Source of the DNA: Batillaria attramentaria
Taxonomy: Eukaryota; Mollusca; Gastropoda; Batillariidae
Direction of reading: 5' to 3'
NCBI GenBank assembly: GCA_018292915.2
Contig: JACVVK020000087.1
Location: 150,001 to 214,000 of the forward strand
DNA length: 64,000 nucleotides
Positions 31,227 to 45,480 of this stretch are shown here, in pieces. The position numbers were made by a program, and so were the translations under genes. Numbering within the stretch: the first letter of the stretch is position 1; every line of letters starts with the position of its first letter. The notes beneath the pieces were generated by a model that saw only the letters and a list, made by a program, of their open reading frames with translations, did no database searches and had not been told where the DNA came from.

Positions 31227-34200
31227 GCGTGTGTGTGTGTGTGCGTGTGTGTGTGTGTGTGTGTTTAGTTGTTTCATGTATATGTCTCATCTTATCTGTT
31301 AATTAGTTTGTAAATTCTATTACAGTATATAAGAAATATTGAGAGAGAAAAAAAAAACAGTTTATGAGTTTTTTTCTGTGTACATTTTTCTAAGAACAGC
31401 CTGAAACAATTTTGACACATGACTATGAATATGTGACAGTCACATTTTTCAAAATAAAACTGCTGGTCAAGTAGGCAACCTTTCTCAACTGTTTTGGAAA
31501 AAGCACGTTTTAGGTTGACCTATCATGTTTAAATTCGAAGAATGTTCACTAATTTTTATATCTACTTAATAAAAAGCATGTTTTACACTTTCATCCTATC
31601 TAACGTCTTTGATATCAGAAACTTCTGAAATAAGACTCTTTCACAAAAGAAAATCACATCTAATTTCACCATCTCTGTATGAATAAATGTTCTTCAGCTG
31701 AGTTTAAGGCAACTATTTGTTTTGTTACAAGTCTGGACTTAGCTATGAAGTCAGTCAGTTCAAATTCTTTTTAACTTTGACTTTGGAACAAATTTTCGCT
31801 TCCCTGGTGGACGGCACTTGTCTCCCCCTGTTCACACACACAAGCTACTCGAAAAGCAACTGGCTACAATATACTAGTGTTTAACAAGCAATAAAAAGAG
31901 CTGGTCTATGAAACAGGACAGAGAAAAAAATACAATGACACTACACTGTATGTCTCTCTGATCTGATTAAGTGGAAGAACAAAGGAAACCAAAAAAAAAA
32001 AAAAAAAAATCTACATGTGCAAATTCTAATCTACACGACGTCTGAAACTACCGAATTCATGAAAGTTACGTTCATGCACCACTGAGGAATTTACGCTTTC
32101 AAAATGACTAAATGTCAAATCCTGCTGGTACACTTTGACTACGAACTATACAAACTACAAGCAAGCAGTAATCACAATGCGAGTGTGCAGTGAAAGGGGG
32201 GACTTGCGCTTTGCACGTGTAACCGTCATGCAGTATGGAAGGAATTTGCCAAAACTTGTTCACAAAGTTAAAGTTAAAACAAGTTACAACAAACAGTACA
32301 AAGTAAACAAGAGAGAACATGTCATGGTACGACTGTCTGCAAAGCAACAAACACACCAAACACCCTACCAATATATGAGTACGGTTAAAATGGAGCCCAA
32401 ACATTTTCACTCAGTTCACAAGTGACAATCACGAAAGCATATGTGACTGAAGCTTGTAAGAATAACATCACAAAGTACATATATATGTACACACAAGAAA
32501 ATTCAGCATTTTGCATTCCATACACGCTACAACTGACAAGTCAATTAAGTAAGTAACTGCTGAATGAATTTAAATGTCAACAGTTATAAATTTCCTGTTT
32601 CCGCTTATAATATTAATAACTGAAGGGATGTGCAATTAAACATAATTATGTTAGCTGAGCAAGACTGGCAAATACTCAAAAGCACATTTTTATTTGTTGT
32701 TGTTGTTTTTTTCAGGCGACTTCAATGTTCTTTTACTTACTTTTTGGGGGATTTCATTAAAGTAGGTGAGAGGGTGGGTGGGTGTTTGGGGGTTTAACGT
32801 CCTTTTCCACCACATAGGGTGATATCAAAGACGGGGCAACAATGAAAAAGCCAGCACAAATATTTGGCCCCAGCCGGGATCGAACTCACGACCCGAGCAT
32901 TAGAAGTCCAACGCTCTACCATTCGACCACCCCGGCTCCAAAGTAGGTGAGAGAGGGAAAAAATGCATCTGACAATCTTGCTCAGCTTACAAAGCTTTCT
33001 ACAGAGGACAGTATCGGAACTAAACAAATGCGATAAACTGGCATCAGCTTCATGACTATCCACACCCATATCAAATGTTTGCCACATACAGATGGTTCAA
33101 AAGTTGTGAGCCTACAAATGACATTTCCAAAGGAGCCATCCATGATGCGTAAATTTAGATCTGTACTGGCTATGACTGCCAATGAATTTCAACCTCTGGT
33201 GATGATAGTCACAATAAAAATTGTATTCTTTTCTATGGAACTTACATCATGGATAACCTCCTGCTGTTTGATCAAACTGTGGAACTGGCAGTATGAGGAG
33301 TAGCTGTGTTAACAATGAAATGTTTTATTTCTGCCACATTGTACAGAGGTACCCAAATCATTTTCCTTGTTTCTTGTATCTTTTTAACTGCATCAATTTC
33401 AAATAACAAAAGCAAACTTTTGGATGAAATACTTTTTTTTCCTTCCTTCCTTTTTTTTTTTTTTTTTTTTTCCCCTTTTTCCATTGGAGAACAATCAAAT
33501 TCTTCCTCAAATGGTGTTCCAGTCTTGTTTTGCAACAGCCCGTTGGCGCACTAGAGAAGAGTGCAGTTTAGGTAAAGTGTAAAGGAACACTACCACTCCT
33601 CATGCAGTTCTCAACCATGGCAGACTAATCATGGTGTAGTCAAGGTCTCACTAGTACACAACCACCACAAAAAAGGTTTAGTTACTTGTAAAAGCAAGAC
33701 ACAGTCTAAATACAAGACAGCACCCTATACAATGATTGCAAACAGTATGCGACTACCGTATACAAGAGAAAAAGTCCAGGAGCAGAGATTCAAAAAGCAT
33801 ACAATTACATCTGACACACGCATAGCACACACAAGGCATGACACAAATGCCAGTTGATCATTCAGCAAATCTGGATCTATGTAGACAAAAAAGGCGTCAA
33901 CAGCACTTGAGCGAAATCCACATGCCACAAACCACTACTTTCATCAAACATACACAGTACAACACACATAATGCTGCGATGCGTTCTTGCACTACTTATC
34001 ATTCGTGATAACAGACAGCTGAGAAGGTGATACATGTACTGGAGGGAAGAAAGGGGTTAATCAAAAAGAAAGGGACAAAAACAGTACTTAGAACAGGAGA
34101 TGTGATGGGGTTACAGCCGTTTGGAGGAAGGTCATCTGGTTGTCGTGGGTATGGGAGTGGGGAAGGGGGAGGGAGGGGGAGATGAGAAGAAAGCTACTTG

Positions 34201-37200
34201 CTCACTACTGATGTGCATGATCGCATGGTGTTTGGGGACCATATTGTGTATGGACGATGGTAGAGCTTAAATGCTGGGAAGGAGCAGAGCGCTATTGTGA
34301 AGACAAGAGGTTGCAACTCCCATGATGGTACCCTATACTACTTTGCAACGACTGCAAAACCTAGCGACCACCACCCCACCTATACATCCACCCCCTTACC
34401 CTGCAACCTACCAACCATTTCCATTTCCTTGAAATGAGTCACTGACCACAGTCAAATCAAATCAGTTTTTTCTAAGAAAGGAAGAAGAAAAAAACAAAAC
34501 AAAAACACCAACAGATGAAACTTGCTAATACAGACCAAGAACACAGCAGCTCAAAGAAACATGCCCCTCTCTTTCTTACAAACCATGTGAATATTTGGAC
34601 TCAAGACAGCAGCACTCTGGTATACAATTAATTCTTGCCTTGCTGAGTGTGCCTGAAGTATTCATATGTGCTGACCATGGACCCATTTCTGTAAGATATC
34701 CAGAAACTTTTGCAACTTTGTGCCTAACAACAGACATAAAAGGCCCACAGATGGCATGGTCTACAGGCAAAACAAGCGCACTTTGCTGCTCAAATAAATT
34801 TCCACGAGAATAAAAATGGCACTGATACAACACCTACAGCCCAAAATACGACAGCTGTACAAGAAACTGCCACTGCACAATTACAATTACGATACAGCAA
34901 GGGGGGGAAACACCACAATGAAAAATAAACCAAAAAGGGAGACTGCTCCTACAGAAACTATAGTGGTGTAATGCCCCCTGCCTTACCGGGTACCATGCCA
35001 TGAATTCCCACAATGCCGCGGGCGGGCGGGCGTGAGATAGGGCGTGGGGTGAGCGAGCGAGTAGCTGCTGTGGTCTGTGCAAGCACCTGACCAAGTCCTG
35101 TGTACATTGAAAAACGTCCACCATGTTAAAACTGGCGGCCACAGATCAGTAAAGTAAAACATCAGCCCCTCACCACTATATCCATCCCTGGCATACTGCC
35201 AACCTGAACCTGTCTCACCAGATCACCAGCCTAACTGGATTGCTGCTACAGTGCTTCCGAGATAGGATCAAAAAAGGAAAGTGTCCCATTTTTTTCCCCC
35301 CTAAACACCACATATCAACTATCTTTTCTTCCTGTTCAATGGTAAGGATTAAACTCAAGGATAAATGAATCTTGAATCAGGTAAACCATCTATATGTACA
35401 AACTTTGCTACTGGATGATACCTACTTCACTGAATTCTTTTCAGTTTAGTACAGATACTACAGAGAGAGAGAGAGAGAGGACATCCCCATAAAATAAACG
35501 AAGACTGCAAAAAGAGTGGAAAAAGGCCGTAACTTTGAGGTCAAGAGGTTACATATGGATAGGGGATGGAACCGAGTTAGATCTAGTCACTTGGCAGCCT
35601 TAACCCATCAGATTACAGAAATCAACACTTGGACAAACAGGGAACGACAGAAAAGAATAAGAAAAAAAATCAAACTAATGGCAAACGAGGTTGGACAAAA
35701 AGCACTTATCAAAACTATATTAAAAGAGAGAAGATATCTGCAGTTGAAAATCTTTATTTCGAAATGATTTTCAGTCCATCATGTACTGCAAAGTGGATGC
35801 CAAAAGAACAGGTGACAGAACAGACAGCCAGGTTTTTTTCATTTTTTAAAACAGCAAGCACTTTGGGGTTTACAATCCATGAGAAACATCAAAAAAGTTC
35901 CTCACTTTTAAATCTAAAAAACAAAAAATGAGTACAAACAACATCTACCATAGCTGGGTTGTATTCAATAGACAACTGGACACGCTGACTACACTGCACT
36001 TCACAGGGGCAAATATCTGTGGTGTATTACTTAAATGGCAACTCTAACTTGTAGAACAATAAAACTGAGAAATATTACATTTAAACCCTTCACTCTATAC
36101 ATGTACGAAAAATTCTGATGAAGACACATGGAACTGACAACAACCCAAAAGTCAATTCCACCAGGAAAGAGGGATTAAAACAGATTTTTTTCCTTTTACT
36201 GGACTTCAACAACGATGAACAACTTACTACAACTATAAAACTGTCAGCCACAAACTATATGGTCTTTAGTTTGTACACAAGAATGTACACAACTTCCAAA
36301 ATAATGCGCAGCACTGAAATGAACATGGCATGATCATTCTATGTCCAACTTTCATGTCATGAAGCCAGTTGGGTACTGCGTCTAACGGGTAAAAATCACC
36401 CTCTCTCTGAAACGGGAACCAGAGAATGCAATATCGTTGATTTATCGATCTCAAACACATACATGTATAAATAGAGTTTACATGTAATATTTCTCAACAC
36501 AAAAAAATCTTTAGTCTACATACCTATAAACATCAATGGAAGAGAGGCCAAAACTGAAGGAGCAAATCTCTGTATTGTCAATGCTAGCAACTCACTGTTT
36601 AAAAAAATGTTCATTGTGTAAGTCTCAATCATGCAAAATGTAATCTCTTAATCCCCAAAACTGCCCAGAGACAAAGCAAAACATTTTTGCATTTTGCAAT
36701 TGACTATGTAAAATTTGAAATAATAATAAAAACTCCCTGATTGTTTCAATACTTTTACAACAAAAGTATGTATAACTTGTACTTAAAACAATCTCATTTT
36801 TAAAAAATGTGTTAATCTGTTAAGTACTTCAGACCAACGTCAAGTTCTGTTACAGAGAAATGCTCCTTTATATCCACAGCACAAAAGCACCACCGATTAA
36901 AAATTTTCTTAAGTTGGCACAGTGAGAGAATTTTTTTAAAAAAAACCCACCATGACAATTTCAAATCATGATTTGGCTTAAAAATACATGGCACCCACTC
37001 AGTTTTTAAAAAAAAAAAAGAAAAAAAAAAGGGAGGAATAGGGGATAAACGACAACAATGCAACAAACATTGGAATAAATTCATGCGTGTATGTACAGAC
37101 TTGTATGACAAAAAAGGGGCGTTCGTTTCAATTCCACTCACAAGGTACAGTTTTCAACTCGTGCACATCATGTATTAAAAACAGGAGTTGTGTTTGAAAT

Positions 37201-40200
37201 AATTTACAGGTAAAAAATATGTGTAACAATACATCCTGCCCGAATCACAAACACATGGAGCCCACATTCACAAACAAAAACAAAATCACGTACGCACACA
37301 CTTACACAGTAATGAAAAACCCTGATATTTCCTCATGGCAGAGTAGCTTTCTGGAGGTAATGACGTACACATGGGGAGAATAATAATATAAAATTGTAAT
37401 GATACAATCACAAACACTTTACCTCGTTATATATATCATAGCTTGGGCACAACATCTAGAGAAAAAACATGTTTAGTTTAATGCAGAGTCGTAACAAGAT
37501 AAGCTGAATGCCCTGAAAGAAGAATGTACAAGCACACCCATTTGAAATTATCTGTAACAACATAGATTTTATTTATGTGATTACTCACAAATTGATTCAG
37601 ATTTCTGGAACTATTACTATTGGTATGTTGTACTAGCTTTCATTTTTAAATATAATTCCCATTTTACATACCAACAGAATTAACTGGTTTTACTTTCATG
37701 GCACTTAAATGAGATTTGAAATTGACTGCAGTTGATCTGCTTAATCACAGTTTAAACATAATCAATCACAAATGAAATACCAACTTTCCTAAACTTCTGA
37801 CAGAGGTTAAAAAAAGAACACACACACACAAAAAAGCCTGGGCTTAATTCTAGTGATAGCATGTTCAAATGTATATTAATGCAAAAAGCTGACCTGAATG
37901 TACATACATTTTGAGAGCGACTTACACAAATAAATGTAACTCAGGCAATAACTCAGGCAATAACTCCGGCCAGGGAGAGGAATTTCAGCGAATAAGTACT
38001 GTATGTGCACAAAGCTTAAACAAAAGTTAATTGTATTCTTTCGATTCCTTTTCAGTATTCTGCATTTATCAGACAACAAAGCAGGAAAAAAAAGCAGTGA
38101 GCAGGAATAAGTTAATGGCTATATTCAACTGATCTAACTGGTCCACAGAACACTCAGATTTTACAACCCTTCTTAAAAAAAAAAAAAAAAACCTCTCTCA
38201 TCCACTAGTACATCTATTTTCAAGAAACGCCCTAGAAACATCTGTGGACCACTAAAAATCTGAGTGAACCTAATACCAGCCGTGTGGTTGACGTAGAAAT
38301 AAAATTCATCATAATAAAACAAACCCAATGTCATAATATATCAATTTACTTTTCGTCTTACACAAAACAAAACCACTCCTTTTGCCCAAGGGAAAAAAAA
38401 AATCATGTGATAATAGTCAAAAGAGGTGCTGCCAAACAATGATGATGCAAACATGTGAGAAAATCACTTTTTTTCAAAATGAATCGAAACTGACAAAAGG
38501 TGAAACCTTCAGACTCCAGACACCTAGCATGACCGTCGCTTCTCAACCGCTAATTAGAAACACTTATTGCTCTGATTATTGCTTCAACCAGTTACACAGA
38601 GAAAACAAAGGTATCACAGGAACAAGGATCGTTCGTTCAAACCAACTTTATTTAAAAGGGGAAATCTGAAAGAGCAGTCACAAATGAAATGCAATCAATT
38701 CTTCTTGTCACCTGAAATGCAGCAGCTTCGCTCAAAGATGTAGTTCTTATTCACCAAAGAGGTAGTCAGAAAGAGTATCGTTTTTCGCCATCAGAACGAG
38801 TATCGTTTTTACCATCATAACTTTCACACTTTGTTCAATTTGTTGCTGCTGCAGAGGTAGTCAAAGCATGTACGTGTAACTCTGTCTGATTTGTAACATG
38901 GGCTGGGCACGAGGATGATTTCCTTTTATGTGCCACAACCACCTGTTAGTGTTAGACTTACTCCGTAACTCTGCACACGTTACCTATACCCAGAAGTAAG
39001 GCTTAAAATGAATTTAAAAAACAATTAAACTGCCACCAATTTACTTCTTACATATGACAATACAAATTTATCAACATTAACTCTGGTATTTTCCTTCCAA
39101 ATTTACTTCATTTTCCTCAACAACTGATTTTTTTTACCCCTTAAATTCCTCTATTTGTATTGCCTCTATTCAGTTTGTTCTTCACTTTTGGTAATCTGAT
39201 CACAAGTCTGTAAGAAAAGGGAAACAAGAGATGAAATTCCGGAGTGCATTCTGTGAGTTTGGCACATTTTCAAAATGAAGAAGAACCTGATTTTAAGATG
39301 TGACCATGAGTTGATTACAACCTGGCTCACACAACCAAGATCTGAAAAAAATGTCTGCATAACCTGACTTCAACACAGAACAAAAATCTGGTCTGAGGCT
39401 CAGGCACAAAATACGTGAAGGTGGAAGAAAATTTCACTCGCAAAACGGTCAATACAATTTATAACAAAAACTTTTATAATGGGAAAAGATGGGGGAGAAA
39501 ACGCCAGAGGGAGAGAGCAAACAAAGGTCTCACACTCGAATTGGAAATTTGCTTTGCCAGCAGACTGGCTGGCATGTTTCGCATCAAAATAAATATATGT
39601 TTTCCAAACACAACACTCAGTTTGCACCCACACACAATATTCTGTAATAGAAAAATGCGGTCCCATTTGAGTCAACCGTTGAGAGCGAAAAAGTGACAGA
39701 CGGAGTGCACTCCTGATTCTTAGAGAGTTAAATATGGGTGGACAGTTGTGGACAGTAATATTATGTTCCTTCTGATATGTCCTGTGAAAATCTTACAATC
39801 TATTTGCATATTGAGAGATGTGTACCTGATAACACTTTGTGTCAGATCTCTCAACACACAAGGAGACGGGGGAAAAAAACGCACACATGCATACTTTTTA
39901 AAATGCTGTAACAGATCGCGTCTAAAGTTCTTGCAAAACAGTTTCTGTACATTTCATTTTAGCCAATTTGAAATTGAGAAATTCCAAACAATACTGTAGT
40001 AGACTTGAAAATCAGAACTGAAAACCATCTACTAAAAGCTGCTGATCACTATTTTCTGTGGATATTAGGCTGATCCCAACCACAAAAACCACAAAAAACA
40101 CAAAAGAAGAGAAAGCGGGCCCCAGGGATACACAAGAATTAATTACCATAATTATAGGAGCCATACCCCACGTCAAAATTAAAAGAACAAAGTGCACCCA

Positions 40201-42420
40201 CAAGTGATTAGGTCATACAACTGAGAAGGGACCGGCACAAAAAGTAACATCCACAAAAAAAAAGAAAAAAGAACCAACAGGCGGTGTCTCACACAAATAA
40301 TAAATATTTCGCTCTCTTCGTCCAGCGCTGCAAAATGCTTCCTCTTGATCCGTTCCTTTTCCCAGTCCCACCTTTCCAAATGGACTTCGTCGAGTTCAGA
40401 CGTCAAGCCCGCGTGAAGTACGTACGTTGTTGCATGCCAGCTTGAAGTGTACAGGGATCAAGCTCGCAACCCCGGCCAGTCCTCAGAGCTGCGAGGCAAG
40501 AGGGTAGGGAACCAGCCCTGCCCTGATCAGAATCCTATGTGAGGTTCAGGGTACCAAGAGGCCAAATGTAAGAATTCCATACCTGGGTAGTAGTAGCTGG
40601 CAGCCGGAGCCAGAGCTGCTGCGGGGAACCCTCGTCCATACGCATGAGCAATTCCAGGGAAGCCCGGTGGTAGGTAACCTGTAACACACAAAATGCAAAC
40701 CAACATGAACGTACACGGCACGGATGAATGATTAAGTATTTGGGGCTTATACCCATACAAGCAACTCAAAATACATTTTTGAACATCCACATGTTCTTAT
40801 GTAGATAGACCAGAGACTTAAAACGTGGTTAAAAAAAAAAGAGAGAAAAAAAAAAAAGAGCATAAAACCATCTGTCGTGACAATGTTTGTGAAGAAACAA
40901 AACAGCCTGTCCTCAAGAAGGCTTGTTTGCAGCCATGCATTGCTACAGAAAACTTCCTGGTGTGCACATGCCCTGTCATTGATACCAACAGTAAATGTCT
41001 GGAAATATTAGAATTAAAAAAAAAAAAAAAAAAAAATGCCGAGCAGTTGCTTCACTATGTGTGCACCTTTAAACATCTCCGAGCAGATACTCAATTCAAA
41101 GTACAAGGGTGAATATACACTGTACTGCAAATGCCATGCCACAACAATCAGCAATAACATTACAATATTGAGTCATTCAGACTGAGGGGTAAATGAGGTG
41201 CAGGTATTCACATCCACGACTGGCAAGGAATGGTTCGAACACTACGACATTTTTTTTTTTTTTTTAAACTGACAGAGGCGGCACATTATACAAACCATGA
41301 AATATAAGCATGGTAAGTCAGTACACTCGAGCCCTTGTTCTCAAAATGTAGACACTTCAAATGGAGTGTATGGTAAAGTGAAAGTTCATGTCAGTGGGAT
41401 TTATCGTCGACAGGACCACATAAAACGAAGTAAAATTCACTCAACTTCAGAAATGTCATCAATTTCTTCCATGACTAACTTTACTATTGAACGTTTACTG
41501 TAAATTGTAATTACGGCCACACAATCAAGACCAAAATCCCCCAGCATTCCTCATGCCACAAACATGCAAACAAGTGCAACATTAAGGTGCATTTCAATCC
41601 CCTGTGCTCGTAAGCCACATTACTCATAATGGAATAAATCCGTTGTGTTGTTATCCCAAATTAACAATAATGATACCTGTACATGTACTTGGTTGTGTGG
41701 GGAAAAAAAAATGACACATTGAACAGAAATGGGTTGGTGGTTATGGCTTTCTGATGCAGACAAAGATACTGTCACTGTCGGAGAGGGAAGGTCACGTACC
41801 AAGCACTAACTAATTATTCATGCAGGCACACCTGACTGTCAAGCTAGGGCACATTCAATGTGTATGCAGTTTTAACCCTGCTGGTGCTGAGCCCAGAATA
41901 TTCCAGGCTACATCTATGGCTTCATTCAGCATAAGATAAATCCATTCAGCAAGACCTGGGTAACATTTATAATTCTCTAAAATTTAGCTGTAGGCAGTCA
42001 AACTGACTGTGGAGTAGAAGTTTTCTTTTCAGTTGTGATAGCACAGCACGCATGTACTTGCATTAAATAGTAATAAGCTGGGGCCAAAATATTTGTGCTG
42101 GCTTTTTCATTGTTGCCCATCTTTGATATCATTCTTATGTGGTGGAAAAGGACGTTAAATCCCAAAACACCCACCCACTCACCCCCAGAGTACTGCTCTG
42201 AAACTTCTTCATTATTTGCTCCTTGTTCTTTCCCGATAGTGAATACCAAAGACTATCCTCCGAAAATTGTACTATTGTAGTGGATATATACGGTCTTTGG
42301 TGATACATACTCTTTCCTCTCATAAGAGATATGCATGCAACATATATTGACAGATACTGAGTACAGCACATCCAAATTGTATGATACAAGCATATATACA
42401 TGCAAGATCTGAATTCCACC

Positions 42421-42500
<80 letters not shown>

Positions 42501-44493
42501 TGTGTGTGTGTGTGTGCGTGTGCGTGTGCGTGTGCGTGCGTGCGTGCGTGCGTGTGTGTGTGCGCGCGTGCATGCTGTGATGCATAATGGCGTGATTATC
42601 TTCCTCTGGGACATGCAGGAACATCGAAATTAATGTCTTGACAAAATTATCTTACTTCAGGAAACAAGTTTGCGAATTTAAAACTCAAACCATGCTTTAT
42701 AAAAGAAAACACAAAAAAACAAAGGAAAAAAAAAGAAGCTTGTATTCTTAATGTTCTGAATACATAATACTTTTTTTTTTAATAGACTTTCTTAAAGTCC
42801 TATTTGGAGGCTGTAGAAGTATATGTCATAAAATGAAAAGAAACTTCGGGTTTTTTGGGGGTTTTTTTAGTTGTAAACACAGAAATAAAAAATTAAAGTG
42901 CTATGCAATGCATGGCAAAACATCAGCGAGTTAGTAAGGGTAAGCAGGCACATGGTGCATGAAGTTGTGATGCAAAGCTGCCATGCATTTTTCGTGCTTT
43001 TTCTCACAGCTGCTCCAGTATGTCTCTTCTTTTTATTTTTTTTTAAACACACATGAGGTGACAACTTTTCTTTCTTTTTTTAAACATATAAACACATTCT
43101 TTCCCAGTTTTACATCTTTACTCAAATTGCCGGTGTATGTTGATTTCTCCCCTGTCAAAAGGGAGATAGTTTCCAATCCTTGTCTTGCATTCAATGCAGT
43201 TGTTTCCCTTGGATTGATTTCTGCAAAGGCCAAGCTCAAATCTGCATACTGGAGCAGTCTAAATGAGTACACTCTTCTTGCAGTATCTAAAGCTTTGTTA
43301 TTTCTTTTTAAGAAACATACTCGTGTTACCAAGCAAGCAAACAACATGTTAGTACAACAGCGCAAAACAAGCAAGGCAAGAACTAGCATTTTTTTAGTAG
43401 CAGATGAAACACACACACACGCTTACGAAGTCAGAAAATTTACACTAAGTGAGGAATAAAATTTATACCAGAGATTTCAACAGGTTGTCCTGGATTGGCT
43501 GCACTTTCGAGTGTGCCGTTACTCAAAGGGTATGGGATGAGCGAGAGACCCAATTCATCTAGAAGAAAAGATTATTCTATATGTAAAAACAAGTATGTCA
43601 ATGAATCTAATCTCCATTAGTCCTCCTCCTTTCTCTGTCAGTATGTGCATAAGCAAGCTTTTCTACAACTGCAAGCATAGACAACAAGCACAGACATGAC
43701 AAAGAGCAGCTGTCAGGCAAGGGAGTGCACCCAACAGGCAGAAGAGCCATCAGACAGGCAAGGGAGACCACTTACAGAGCTCAGGGAGAAAACAATCGCT
43801 GGGAAAATCCACTATATATTCCCCTTCGTCTGTCACTAGGCCAGAGGAAGAGAAAGGGAAAAAAACATTTCGTCTTAGTATCACAGATAAGAATGTGTAA
43901 AGCATATCCACCCACACATAAATATTACAAACAAAACTACATAGAAACTAGATCATGCAGGCATGAAGTCTTCAAGTATTCAAATTTGTGGTCACGTGAA
44001 GTCTGAACAACTTTTCATTAATAGCCAATCGGATCAGTTTTCGACAATTTAACCAAAGTTTATCCATATTCTTATGAGAAAACCCCTTAAGAATCAACTG
44101 AATGCAACTTTTGCACAAAAGTCTCCCCTTACTCTGCCAATTTCCAGGAACAACTTCTCATTTTGCCCTCTTATATGAAAATCATGTGAGTGTGTGTATT
44201 GTTTTTTTCTGTATTCCAAGACCTCATACCTGCAAAGCAAAGTGCTCCTTTACAATCACACCCAGATCAAATGTAGTGGCACACAGTAGAGAAAACTTGT
44301 CATGACCATGTACAAGTGAAGCCAGTTCATGAGAGGAAGCAGATTTTTTTTTTTTTTTTTTTAACATACACAGATAAGCTGGCAACAAGCCTTTTGGTAC
44401 GAACTGTGGATGAAGCCGTGTTGAATATACTTGTGACCCTGACTGGCCTGAGTATGGGGTTGGTGGCAGTGGGGACTGGGGGAGGGGTGAAGT

Positions 44494-44526
<33 letters not shown>

Positions 44527-45448
44527 CGGGGAGGGGGAAGTGTGTGTGTGTGGGGGGGGGGGGAGGAGGGGTGAAGTGTGGGGGTGGGGGCGGATGAGTG
44601 TGTGGGATTCTGTCAGTGTTGTGCAAGTATTAAGTTTGTTTCAAAGTTGCTCAAAAGGAGGGGGTGCTTCACATGACAAGTTCACTGAACAGTGCAGAAG
44701 AAGCAAAAATACCAAAAACCGCACACACGATATAGATCATCATCTACTCCATCAGTTGATAATTTATCATACAATTAATCATTCCCTTCTCATTTGCATT
44801 TCAGTCAAGCTGCAACATGTAAGTGTTTACCAAAACCTTAACCTACATTTTGAAATATGGTAAAATACCACTACACTACTGTGAAAGCAAAAGCCAATGA
44901 ATCTGGACTGGGATAGAAAAACAAGAAATATGGTGGGAAGGAAATGTACATGTGTATTTTTTTTTAAACATGGGATAAGTTTGATATAACTGAAGGTACA
45001 AATAAACATGATGACAAAGTGTGCAAAATTGTGAGGAAACGTGTATGTTAAAGCTGCTTAGAAGGGGGGGGGGGGGGGAGGAAGTGCTGGTAGTTGTGAA
45101 GAAAGGGTTGGGGATATGGGGCTTACTGGGGAAGGAGTGTGAGGGTTAAATTATGGTAAGGTGCAAATGTCTTCACGCTGACTTATAATGGGGATTTTGT
45201 TTTTTTGTCCGCCCACCCCCACCCCCAAATTTGGAGTAATGTGTCTGAAAGCAGTTGCAGCATACTGTAGCTGCTTGGGTGAAATGAATGGGATCTGGGG
45301 ATTTTACTGAACCTGGTGTGACATTTTTGTGTTTGTTGTTGGTGATGGATCTTATTGAGGTGGGACGCACACAGACTAAATGGAAAATCTAATCTAGTGG
45401 GCAAAAGGCGGTGTGCAAAACAGCTAAAAAACAAACACAACAACAACA

Positions 45449-45480
<32 letters not shown>

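Larger units (their letters stand above)
30391..34986 (-). other. msi: Musashi intron (linker exon 3 to 4)
   Basis: It holds a (TG)n tract (31195-31264) and a SINE with perfect target duplications (32759-32953). No other feature can be supported. Confidence 0.5.
40679..43468 (-). other. msi: Musashi intron (linker exon 1 to 2)
   Basis: It holds a dispersed repeat (41885-41945), a truncated SINE (42068-42190) and a TG/CG-rich alternating tract (42424-42572). Confidence 0.5.

Noticed and set aside
32860..32939. Genuine tRNA gene
   Set aside because: The A- and B-box-like sequences are the head of a SINE: the same block recurs with an identical downstream body, and the cloverleaf stems are poorly paired. 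The same holds for 1790-1855, 3785-3900, 5945-6015, 27470-27540, 27945-28012 and 53475-53545.
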